From the NCBI GenBank assembly GCA_016720705.1, contig JADKKB010000007.1, forward strand, positions 372,001 through 436,000: a DNA stretch of 64,000 nt. The letters are read 5' to 3'. Position 1 is the stretch's first letter. Each line of letters opens with the position of its first letter. The position numbers were made by a program, and so were the translations under genes. The stretch comes from Chloracidobacterium sp. GTDB lineage: Bacteria > Acidobacteriota > Blastocatellia > Pyrinomonadales > Pyrinomonadaceae. The notes beneath the pieces were generated by a model that was given only the letters and a program-made list of their open reading frames with translations, was not told the origin of the DNA and ran no database searches. Shown piece by piece: positions 26,803 to 34,320 of this stretch.

Positions 26803-26880
26803 ATGAGTCTTATCAAGGTCATTATCTACGCAATGGTTTTCTTGTTAAGCCTGCTGTTACTCGGACGCTATATCTTTTAG
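26803..26880 (+). CDS. possible 25-residue transmembrane microprotein
   Basis: ATG at 26803 to TAG at 26880 encodes MSLIKVIIYAMVFLLSLLLL then GRYIF: one basic residue followed by a single hydrophobic helix. Microproteins of this kind are common in bacteria, but there is no convincing ribosome site, so this could be chance in a 270-bp gap. Confidence 0.3.
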   Translation: MSLIKVIIYAMVFLLSLLLLGRYIF

Positions 26881-26965
26881 GTCCGTGAGCGTGCACCGAG
26901 AATACCGATTAGATTTTATACAAAACCGCGTTCTACATTGGACGCACAGATAATATTTTGGGAAT

Positions 26966-26993
26966 AGCGGCGGTCAAAGTGGCCGCTTTTTTG
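26966..26993 (+). terminator. intrinsic terminator or attenuator abutting purH
   Basis: AGCGGC (26966-26971) pairs with GCCGCT (26982-26987) and is followed by six Ts. The hairpin ends only about ten bases before the purH ATG, leaving no room for a normal ribosome site. It either ends upstream transcription or controls purH by attenuation. Confidence 0.6.
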
Positions 26994-26998
26994 ATTTT

Positions 26999-28684
26999 AT
27001 GAGCGAATTACGCAAGATCAAACGAGCTCTCTTGAGCGTTTCGGATAAGCAAGGTTTGGCGGACTTTGCCGCATCACTGGCTCGTCACGGCGTCGAGATC
27101 GTATCGACGGGCGGCACCGCAAAGACGCTCCGCGACAGCGGCCTTAAGGTAATTGACGTATCGGAAGTCACCGGGTTTCCGGAAATGATGGACGGCCGTG
27201 TAAAGACTCTGCACCCCAAGATGCACGGCGCATTTCTCGCTCTTCGCGATAATGCCGGTCACGTTGCGTCAATGAACGAACACGGCATCGAGCCGATCGA
27301 TATGGTGGTCGTCAATCTTTATCCGTTTGAAGAAACGATCGCAGATGATGGCGTCGATCTCGAAGTTGCGGTCGAGAATATCGATATCGGCGGCCCCGCA
27401 ATGATCCGCTCGGCTTCCAAAAACTGGCGTGACGTCGCGGTCGTCACGGACGTCCGTTTGTATGACGAGATCATCGGTGAAATGGACGCTAACGAAGGCT
27501 CGATATCACTTGAAACGCGTTCGCGGCTCGCGGCTCTCGCATTTACGCGGACGGCCAGCTACGATCTGGCGATTTCATCGTATCTTGCCCGTCAGCTCTC
27601 AAACGAAGACCTTGAGCTCCTAGAACCACTCAATCCGCTCGGTGGCCTTATGTTCATCGAAGCCGATGACGAAGAGTCAGAAGCTCCTGCCTCCGTTAGC
27701 GGCCAGACATCGGACAACAGCGGAATGCCCGAATTCCAGATCATCGAACTCGCCAAGGTCGCGGACCTGCGTTACGGCGAAAACCCGCATCAGCGTGCCG
27801 CATTGTATGACGACGGCACCGGCGGCGGCATTGCCGGAGCGGAGCAACTGCACGGCAAAGAGATGTCGTTCAACAACTATGTCGATGCCGAGGCGGCGTG
27901 GAATCTCGTCGCCGATCTCGACACACGCGGCGTCGCGATCATCAAGCACACCAATCCGTCGGGCGTAGGCATCGGCAACGCAAATATCGACGCTTACCGA
28001 CGGGCGCTCGCGACCGATCCGGTCTCGGCATTCGGCGGCATTGTCGCTTTTAATCGAAAGGTCGACGCGGAAGTTGCACGCTCGGTCATAGAAGTTTTTT
28101 CTGAAGTCATCGTCGCCCCCGACTACGATCCCGACGCCCTCGAATTATTCAAGAGTAAAAAGAACCTACGCGTGCTGCGAGTGCACGACTGTAACGGAGT
28201 TCGCAGGGAGTATGGCTCAACTCTCGAGTACAAACAGTTGGGTGGAGGATTTCTCGTACAGGACGCCGACGTTCATCAATTAACTACGGCCGATCTTAAC
28301 GTCGTCACCGATCGACGACCGACCGAGTCAGAATTGATCGCGATGCAATTGGCCTGGACGGTGTGCAAGCACGTCAAATCGAACGCGATCGTCTTTGCCA
28401 ACGGTGAGCAAACGCTTGGCGTTGGTGCCGGTCAGATGAACCGTGTGGATTCTGTGAGAATCGCCGCGATGCGTGCCGAGCGGTTCAATTTGCCGCTCAA
28501 AGGCTCGGCACTCGCGTCTGACGCGTTTTTTCCGTTTCGCGACAATGTCGACGAAGCCGCCGCTTTCGGCGTCTCAGCCATCATCCAACCGGGGGGTTCG
28601 ATCAAGGACGACGAGTCGATCGCCGCCGCAAACGAGCACGGCATCGCGATGGCATTCACCGGCATCCGGCACTTCAAGCACTGA
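26999..28684 (+). CDS. purH: bifunctional AICAR transformylase / IMP cyclohydrolase
   Basis: The 561-residue enzyme catalyses the last two steps of de novo purine synthesis. The N-terminal cyclohydrolase (MGS-like) domain has RALLSVSDKQGL, STGGTAKTLRDSGL and GRVKTLHPKMHGAFLALRDN. The C-terminal transformylase has RYGENPHQRAALY, KHTNPSGVGIGNAN, SAFGGIVAFNRKVD and LGVGAGQMNRVDSVRIA. The length is slightly above average because of a short insertion (EESEAPASVSGQTSDNSG) between the domains. The start matches the family N-terminus although no ribosome site precedes it. Confidence 0.97.
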   Translation: MSELRKIKRALLSVSDKQGLADFAASLARHGVEIVSTGGTAKTLRDSGLKVIDVSEVTGFPEMMDGRVKTLHPKMHGAFLALRDNAGHVASMNEHGIEPIDMVVVNLYPFEETIADDGVDLEVAVENIDIGGPAMIRSASKNWRDVAVVTDVRLYDEIIGEMDANEGSISLETRSRLAALAFTRTASYDLAISSYLARQLSNEDLELLEPLNPLGGLMFIEADDEESEAPASVSGQTSDNSGMPEFQIIELAKVADLRYGENPHQRAALYDDGTGGGIAGAEQLHGKEMSFNNYVDAEAAWNLVADLDTRGVAIIKHTNPSGVGIGNANIDAYRRALATDPVSAFGGIVAFNRKVDAEVARSVIEVFSEVIVAPDYDPDALELFKSKKNLRVLRVHDCNGVRREYGSTLEYKQLGGGFLVQDADVHQLTTADLNVVTDRRPTESELIAMQLAWTVCKHVKSNAIVFANGEQTLGVGAGQMNRVDSVRIAAMRAERFNLPLKGSALASDAFFPFRDNVDEAAAFGVSAIIQPGGSIKDDESIAAANEHGIAMAFTGIRHFKH

Positions 28685-28700
28685 TCGCAGAACTTTCTGC

Positions 28701-28729
28701 TTGACAATATGTTGTGGCAGTGTTAAAAC
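28701..28729 (+). promoter_or_regulatory. sigma-70-type promoter for the lipoprotein at 28842
   Basis: A perfect TTGACA (28701-28706) is separated by 17 bases from TAAAAC (28724-28729). The predicted transcript start lies near a 21-base sequence (28741-28761) that recurs at 40106-40126. Confidence 0.6.
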
Positions 28730-28841
28730 TATACCCAATTAGGACGACTGAAGGAACGCTCAAGGGGTTTTTGTTACCAAAGATCTTTTGGGCTTTTGTG
28801 TTTTGTTAGTTTCTTCGCCAGAAGATTTCAGGAGGACGTTT

Positions 28842-29846
28842 ATGAACAAATTGACCTATACGCTATTAGTCGCAACGATCGCGATGATCGCCGCCGCCTG
28901 CGGGGCACCCGCGGAGAATAAGCCGGCAAACGCCGCTAACACCAACGCCAACGCCAACCTGGCGAAACCCGTCGCAACCGCGCCGACCAAGGAAGCCCTG
29001 TTCGATATGGACAAAAAGGCGAACGAAGCTTGGTTCAAGGGCGACAAGGCATATTTCGAGGCCAACCTATCCGACAAATTCGTCTCGTTTGAGCAAGGAA
29101 TGCGTATGAATAAGGCCGAGCTGGCCGGAATGATCGGTTCCGTAAAATGCGACGTCAAGACCTGGAACATCGAAGATCCGCAGATGTTCAAGATCAACGA
29201 TGACACGTATGTGACGACCTACAAGGGTACCTTTGACGGCAGCTGCACAGGCCCGGACGGAGCGACGATGAAACTGCCGAGCCCGACGCGAGCCTCCAGC
29301 ATATACATCCGCGACGGTGACCAATGGAAGGGAGCGTTTCACAGCGAGACGCTGATCATCGACCCGAAAGCACCACCACCGGCACCCGCCAAGCAAGAGG
29401 CGAAGAAAGTAGAGCCTAAGAAGGACGCCGAGACCGCCGCTAAGGAAGAAGCCAACAAACCGAAGCCGAGCCCAAACACCGACGCCATCGTCAAACTGCA
29501 TACCGCCGGCTGGGAAGCTTTTAAGAACAAAGATGCCAAGGCGTTCGGCGATATAATGTCAGCAAATATGGCACTCATCGATCCGCTCGGCGGCTATCTG
29601 TCGGGGAAGGAAGCGGTCATCAAACAGTGGACTGAAACAATGAAGTGCGAGGGCATCAACAAGGTCGGCGTTGCCGACGGATTTGCCACCGCTCTGTCGC
29701 CGACGGTCGAGTTGCTTACGCTCAAGGGTACCGCCGACGGCACTTGCGATGGGCAAACGAACGGCCCGATCTTCCAGTCCGCCGTTTATGTCAAAGAGGG
29801 CGATGCCTGGAAACTCGCTTTTATGTTCGAGTCGCCCGCAATGTAA
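28842..29846 (+). CDS. lipoprotein with two NTF2-like (DUF4440/SnoaL-type) domains
   Basis: The ATG at 28842 follows a strong AGGAGG site. The 334-residue protein has lipobox IAAAC (cysteine at about 20). Two repeated alpha/beta units are each about 115 residues: AWFKGDKAYFEANLSDKFVS...VTTYKGTFDGSCTG and AFKNKDAKAFGDIMSANMAL...LLTLKGTADGTCDG. They are joined by a lysine-rich linker (PAKQEAKKVEPKKDAETAAK). It is paralogous to the gene at 30071-31018. The fold suggests ligand binding; no substrate is known. Confidence 0.8.
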   Translation: MNKLTYTLLVATIAMIAAACGAPAENKPANAANTNANANLAKPVATAPTKEALFDMDKKANEAWFKGDKAYFEANLSDKFVSFEQGMRMNKAELAGMIGSVKCDVKTWNIEDPQMFKINDDTYVTTYKGTFDGSCTGPDGATMKLPSPTRASSIYIRDGDQWKGAFHSETLIIDPKAPPPAPAKQEAKKVEPKKDAETAAKEEANKPKPSPNTDAIVKLHTAGWEAFKNKDAKAFGDIMSANMALIDPLGGYLSGKEAVIKQWTETMKCEGINKVGVADGFATALSPTVELLTLKGTADGTCDGQTNGPIFQSAVYVKEGDAWKLAFMFESPAM

Positions 29847-29875
29847 CCATTGCGATGCACCCGTAATACGGTAAA

Positions 29876-29903
29876 GCCGGGGCCATGGGGCTCCGGCCTT
29901 TTT
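29876..29903 (+). terminator. intrinsic terminator after the first NTF2-like lipoprotein
   Basis: GCCGGGGCC (29876-29884) pairs with GGCTCCGGC (29889-29897) around an ATGG loop and is followed by five Ts. Confidence 0.85.
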
Positions 29904-30070
29904 GCGCTGTGACTATCGTCGGACCGACACGGAAGATAATTTTCCTTGACTTCCCACATCAATCGGACAACAATTAGCCAACTCAAGCCAAACCAGCTTT
30001 ACGCCTTACGAGGATTGACTCGAGAACTTTAGGTTTTTCGGATTTCACTAACACATATAGGAGACGATCT

Positions 30071-31018
30071 ATGACCAAGTTCACAACTTTTGCATTGACC
30101 ACAGCGGCAGCTTTCATCTTGACGGCCTGCGGCGCACCTGCGGGCAACAATGCCCCGGCGACTAACGCCGCACCAAACCCCAACGCCAACACTGCTAAAC
30201 CGGTCGCAGCAGCACCGACCAAAGAGGCCCTAATGACAATCGAAAAGGCCGGTTGGGAGGCATGGAAAACAAGGGATCCTAAATGGAACCAAGACAACCT
30301 TTCGGACAAGTCCGTCGGTTTCAGCATGAAGGACGGCCGTCAGGATAAAGCCGGGATGATGAAAGCCTTCGGCGAAGCGAAGTGCGAGATCAAGAGCTAT
30401 TCGATGTCGGATGACACAATGCGCATGATCGGCCCCGATGTCGCAGTCCTGACCTTCAAGGGAACTCAAGACGGCACATGTGACGGCACGAAGGTCCCTG
30501 CGGCGGTATGGTCTTCGAGCGTTTATGTCCGCGAAGGCGAAAAGTGGAAATCATTGCTCTACTTAGAGAATGAGGTCGTTGACCCCAAGGCAGCCCCGAA
30601 ACCGGCAGCTGTAGCTAAGAAAGAGGCGGCCCAGGCTGCCGAAGCCAAACCTGATGCTCTGACAGAAGCCCTGATGTCGGTCGAAAAGGCCGGCTGGGAC
30701 GCATGGGTGAAACGTGACGCTAAAGGCGTCGAATCGGTCATGGGCAAGGACTTTGTTTACCTGTCCGGCATGGGCCCTCTTGATCGTGCCGCGGCATTAA
30801 AGAACTGGTCCGAGCCAAAATGCGAGGGTCTCGAATATACATTCAGCGATCCCAAAGCGGTTTCGCTCACCGCAGATGTCGCTCTCGTCACCTACAAAGC
30901 CGACGCGAAAGGCAAATGCGACGGCAAACCCGTTACACCTTCCGTCTGGGTCGCTTCGTTTGATATGAAAGAAGGCGATGTGTGGAAGAACGCGTTCTAC
31001 ACAGACATTCCCCGCTAA
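30071..31018 (+). CDS. lipoprotein with two NTF2-like domains, paralog
   Basis: The 315-residue protein starts after a TAGGAGA site and has lipobox ILTAC. It repeats the domain plan of the neighbour at 28842: AWKTRDPKWNQDNLSDKSVG...LTFKGTQDGTCDG and AWVKRDAKGVESVMGKDFVY...VTYKADAKGKCDG, with a linker rich in Ala and Lys. The two genes clearly arose by tandem duplication but are well diverged. A terminator hairpin follows at 31043-31074. Confidence 0.8.
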   Translation: MTKFTTFALTTAAAFILTACGAPAGNNAPATNAAPNPNANTAKPVAAAPTKEALMTIEKAGWEAWKTRDPKWNQDNLSDKSVGFSMKDGRQDKAGMMKAFGEAKCEIKSYSMSDDTMRMIGPDVAVLTFKGTQDGTCDGTKVPAAVWSSSVYVREGEKWKSLLYLENEVVDPKAAPKPAAVAKKEAAQAAEAKPDALTEALMSVEKAGWDAWVKRDAKGVESVMGKDFVYLSGMGPLDRAAALKNWSEPKCEGLEYTFSDPKAVSLTADVALVTYKADAKGKCDGKPVTPSVWVASFDMKEGDVWKNAFYTDIPR

Positions 31019-31042
31019 CCGTCTAGGATCCACTTAATAACG

Positions 31043-31074
31043 AAAGGGCCGGAGTTTCAAGCTTCGGCCTTTTT
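31043..31074 (+). terminator. intrinsic terminator after the second lipoprotein gene
   Basis: A GC-rich imperfect stem (AAAGGGCCGGAG with CTTCGGCCTTTTT, one bulge) ends in a T-run. Confidence 0.75.
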
Positions 31075-31082
31075 ATTGGCGC

Positions 31083-31136
31083 TCACCGCACAATGGTTCC
31101 GACCTTAAGATCCTTTCCATCCGTCGAGAACGATAT
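31083..31136 (-). pseudogene. remnant of a comEC 3' end
   Basis: The minus strand reads ISFSTDGKDLKVGTIVR then TGA. This is clearly homologous to the ComEC C-terminus ISISTDGRELKVATFIP that ends at 31255. Only about 18 codons remain. Confidence 0.6.
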
Positions 31137-31191
31137 CAAAGAAGGCGATGCCTGGAAACTCGCCTTTATGTTCGAGTCGCCCGCGATGTAG
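31135..31191 (+). pseudogene. remnant of the lipoprotein 3' end
   Basis: The plus strand encodes KEGDAWKLAFMFESPAM then TAG, identical in protein to the C-terminus of the 28842-29846 lipoprotein, with only about five base differences over 57. It has no start and is fused to the comEC remnant, so it is a duplication scar. Confidence 0.7.
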
Positions 31192-31254
31192 ATCCGGCGG
31201 GTCCGCGAACACGCACCAAAGGGCGTGAGCATCTTAGCTCCGGCCCTTTTCACT

Positions 31255-33936
31255 TTATGGAATAAACGTTGCGACCTTTAGCTCCCGTCCGTCCGTCGAG
31301 ATCGAGATCATTCCACGTTCGCCGGTGGTCATCACACCGACACCCGCCGCCTGCCATCGCTCGACGACGTCACGATGGGGATGCCCAAAAGGTGAGCGTC
31401 GCCCGACCGAGATCACCGCTTGTGAGGCTTGAACGGCATCAATGAATTCCTGCGTCGAAGATGTGCGGCTGCCGTGATGCGGGACCTTTACGACATCCGC
31501 CCGGAGCGTCCCACCGCCGCCCAATAGTTGCCGCTCGGCCACTGCCTCGATGTCGCCGGTCAATAAAAATGAACGGCTGCCCATCGAGATCCGAAGTACT
31601 ATCGACTGATCGTTGCCCCAGGGTTCATTCAGCCTTTCGTCCGCAAAGGGCAGAAGTACCTCGACCGCCACATCGCCAAAGCGGAACGCTTCCCCGCGTG
31701 AAACAAATTCGAACGGGATGCCGCGTTGCCGCACCTTGTCCGCAAACGCCTTAAAATCGGGATCGTCAGAGGGCCAGCGGGCGATCAGTGCCTTACTGAC
31801 GTGGAAATTGCGGGCAATATCGGTAAGCCCTTGAATATGATCGGCGTCAGCGTGAGTCGCGACAATATAGTCGATATGTGAAAGTCCCTTCTGCCAAAGA
31901 ACTTCGGAAACGACCGCTTCGCCAATACCGCGTATATCCGGTTCGAAATCGTCGCCCTCGCCGTCCTTTCCGCGATAGTCGAGCCGCCCGCCGCCATCCA
32001 CCAGCATCGTCGTTCCATTTGGAAACGTCACCAGAGTCGAGTCGCCCTGTCCGACATCCAAAAAGTCGACGTGAAGCCTCCCATCGGGCCTATCCGAACT
32101 AAATGGATGTGTGATCAACAAGATAGCGAGCAGTGCGACAGCCGCACCCGCCGCACTGAAAACATTTACGTCGCGTGATTTCGGCGATCGTGTCGCCATC
32201 GGATTCCATACCGCAAGCCCATACGCCAAAAGCACGATCGGCACAAAATATATAAAATAGATCACGGTGCCTGTCCCGGAATACGCAGTTAAACGGAAAC
32301 TTGCCCAGCCATTTTCCGCGAAGATCTCCGGAGCCGATTGCAAAACCACATTAGTTAATTCCGCAGTCTTGAAAAATGGAACCGCTAAGAGCCTGCCGAT
32401 TGCGAGGAATAGAGATCCAAGTACTGCCGATAAGCTCCCGATCGCGATCCAAAAACCTACCCAAAGATTTAGAAATACCGCCGAGACCGTAACTCTATGA
32501 AAGTAAACAATACTAAGCGGCAGCATACATATCTGGACTATCAACGAGACGATCACTCCCTCGGAAATGTAACGTAACCCCCGCTGCAACCCGCCTCGAA
32601 GCCACCACTCAGGAAGTTCGGAACGGTAGAGCGAGGCAGACCAAACGTGTTGGTTTATCTCGACCGACCACGCGTCCGGATTCCAAAATACGATCTCGCA
32701 CGTCCTTCGAAGCCACTTAGGAACATTTGGGGGGAAAGGTGCGTCCTGCGTCGGAGTCCAACTACCGATCTGCCTCAGCTTTTCGATCAACGGATACGCT
32801 AAAACGACGATCGATCCCACGCTAACGAATGTCAATTGAAATGATGGGTCAAATAGATCCGATGGCCGCAACACAAGCAAAAAAAGTACACACCCGCCCA
32901 GAGAATTCAATGGCGTCCCATTTCTATGTATTACATATGCAAACAGCAATACGGTGAACATTATCGCCGCTCTCGTCACCGGCAGATCGCCCCCGACCGC
33001 AAGTGTGTACGACCATATTATGGACGTTGTCACGACAAACTGAATCCAGCGATTTCCGGTGAACAGTCTCACGAAAAACAGCAACAATCCGCCGAAGAAT
33101 GTGATATGCAGACCTGAAATAACCAGAATGTGAAACGTTCCGCCTTCACGGAAAAGCTCGGCGGTATTTTTGTCGAGAAAATACCGATTGCCGAGAAGCG
33201 AGGCGATCATTACTCCTGCCGTGGGTTGCGTCAACTCCCTTTGAAAGATCCTGATCAAATTGGAGCGTACGTCGTAGATCCATTTCAAAGGCAAAAAGAC
33301 ACTCTCAACTGACACCTCTTCGACAAGGAGATCGCTTTTGACGCTACACGTCGCATCGATCCCGATTCTGTCGAGCATTTCCTTTCTGTTCCGAACACCG
33401 GGGTTTTGAAACGCATCGTCGCGGGAAATACGGCACGTCACGCGTATTCGCGAACCATAATTCAGATCCCGGATGCTCGATATCGGCTCAGACGTCTGCG
33501 GCAGATACAATCGGACACGACCGGCAACCGATCGGTCGGATCCACGATAGATTATATTTGATGTATCAATATCCACGACCATCCCCTCGGATTGAGGTTC
33601 CGGTGCCCGAAAAACTACGCCCTCCAATTCAACCGGTGAATCGGTTGCAACTAGGCCGTTGTCGATCAGGCTTCGAATTCGGTTTGATCGGACACCGCTG
33701 TTTTCGACTTGCACGGAAATCATCCCGGCCGTGAAAAACGCAATCAGGACTATTGCTGTTGCTATCGGTTTGGTTCGGAGAATAATAGCGGCGATTCCGC
33801 TAACGACGCAGATCAAAATCAAAATTGTTGTCGGGAACGCAAAGGAGTTGGCAAACAGGATGCCAGAGACCAAGGCAAAACTGAGCCATAGTAATGGCTG
33901 GTGATTGAAAGTTGGAAATCGACGATCGTCAGGCAT
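31255..33936 (-). CDS. comEC: ComEC/Rec2 competence DNA-transport protein
   Basis: The 893-residue protein from MPDDRRF (33936; a start at 33993 would overlap comEA) has N-terminal membrane helices and a DUF4131-like soluble part (residues about 80-200). The Competence multi-helix channel (LVISGLHITFFGGLLLFFVR, and later helices to about 600) follows, then a metallo-beta-lactamase domain (FLDVGQGDSTLVTFPNGTTM, THADADHIQG, LLTGDIEAVAE, PHHGSRTSS). It moves single-stranded DNA across the inner membrane, with the nuclease-like domain degrading the other strand. It is co-oriented with comEA 10 bases upstream. Confidence 0.92.
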   Translation of the reverse strand: MPDDRRFPTFNHQPLLWLSFALVSGILFANSFAFPTTILILICVVSGIAAIILRTKPIATAIVLIAFFTAGMISVQVENSGVRSNRIRSLIDNGLVATDSPVELEGVVFRAPEPQSEGMVVDIDTSNIIYRGSDRSVAGRVRLYLPQTSEPISSIRDLNYGSRIRVTCRISRDDAFQNPGVRNRKEMLDRIGIDATCSVKSDLLVEEVSVESVFLPLKWIYDVRSNLIRIFQRELTQPTAGVMIASLLGNRYFLDKNTAELFREGGTFHILVISGLHITFFGGLLLFFVRLFTGNRWIQFVVTTSIIWSYTLAVGGDLPVTRAAIMFTVLLFAYVIHRNGTPLNSLGGCVLFLLVLRPSDLFDPSFQLTFVSVGSIVVLAYPLIEKLRQIGSWTPTQDAPFPPNVPKWLRRTCEIVFWNPDAWSVEINQHVWSASLYRSELPEWWLRGGLQRGLRYISEGVIVSLIVQICMLPLSIVYFHRVTVSAVFLNLWVGFWIAIGSLSAVLGSLFLAIGRLLAVPFFKTAELTNVVLQSAPEIFAENGWASFRLTAYSGTGTVIYFIYFVPIVLLAYGLAVWNPMATRSPKSRDVNVFSAAGAAVALLAILLITHPFSSDRPDGRLHVDFLDVGQGDSTLVTFPNGTTMLVDGGGRLDYRGKDGEGDDFEPDIRGIGEAVVSEVLWQKGLSHIDYIVATHADADHIQGLTDIARNFHVSKALIARWPSDDPDFKAFADKVRQRGIPFEFVSRGEAFRFGDVAVEVLLPFADERLNEPWGNDQSIVLRISMGSRSFLLTGDIEAVAERQLLGGGGTLRADVVKVPHHGSRTSSTQEFIDAVQASQAVISVGRRSPFGHPHRDVVERWQAAGVGVMTTGERGMISISTDGRELKVATFIP

Positions 33937-33946
33937 CGAAAATCGC

Positions 33947-34246
33947 TCACTCAGTTTTGATCGAATCTCGCAGAACCTTGAAACGGGATTCACTCACCCC
34001 GCGGACCTGCAGTATCTGCTCAACGCGACGAAACGGCCCGTTCGCCGTTCGAAACTCGACGATCGCCTCCGCCGTTTTACGACCGATATACGGCAGTTTC
34101 TCGAGTTCAGCCACCGTTGCCGTGTTTATGTTTACCGCACTCGGCGATTGAGGAATTCGGTTGGAAGCCTGCTCCACTACTACTCTCGGACTACACGCAA
34201 CGAGAGATGAAACGAGTATCAACCAACCTGAAAGCCTAAGTAGCAT
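33947..34246 (-). CDS. comEA: ComEA-like helix-hairpin-helix lipoprotein
   Basis: The 99-residue protein has a signal with lipobox LVAC and a single double-HhH domain: VNINTATVAELEKLPYIGRK and VEQILQVRGVSESRFK. ComEA binds incoming DNA in the periplasm and hands it to ComEC, which is encoded immediately downstream. The protein is anchored as a lipoprotein rather than by a transmembrane helix. Together the pair suggests natural transformation. Confidence 0.88.
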   Translation of the reverse strand: MLLRLSGWLILVSSLVACSPRVVVEQASNRIPQSPSAVNINTATVAELEKLPYIGRKTAEAIVEFRTANGPFRRVEQILQVRGVSESRFKVLRDSIKTE

Positions 34247-34320
34247 TTCCGCTAATAATAAGTACTATTCAGAGATCCGCCAAGTGCATCAATTGTTTTT
34301 TTGGCTTTGAAGGGCGCCGG

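Noticed and set aside
33905..34210. Plus-strand frame opposite the comEA-comEC junction
   Set aside because: Overlaps both real genes entirely, with arginine-rich shadow composition.
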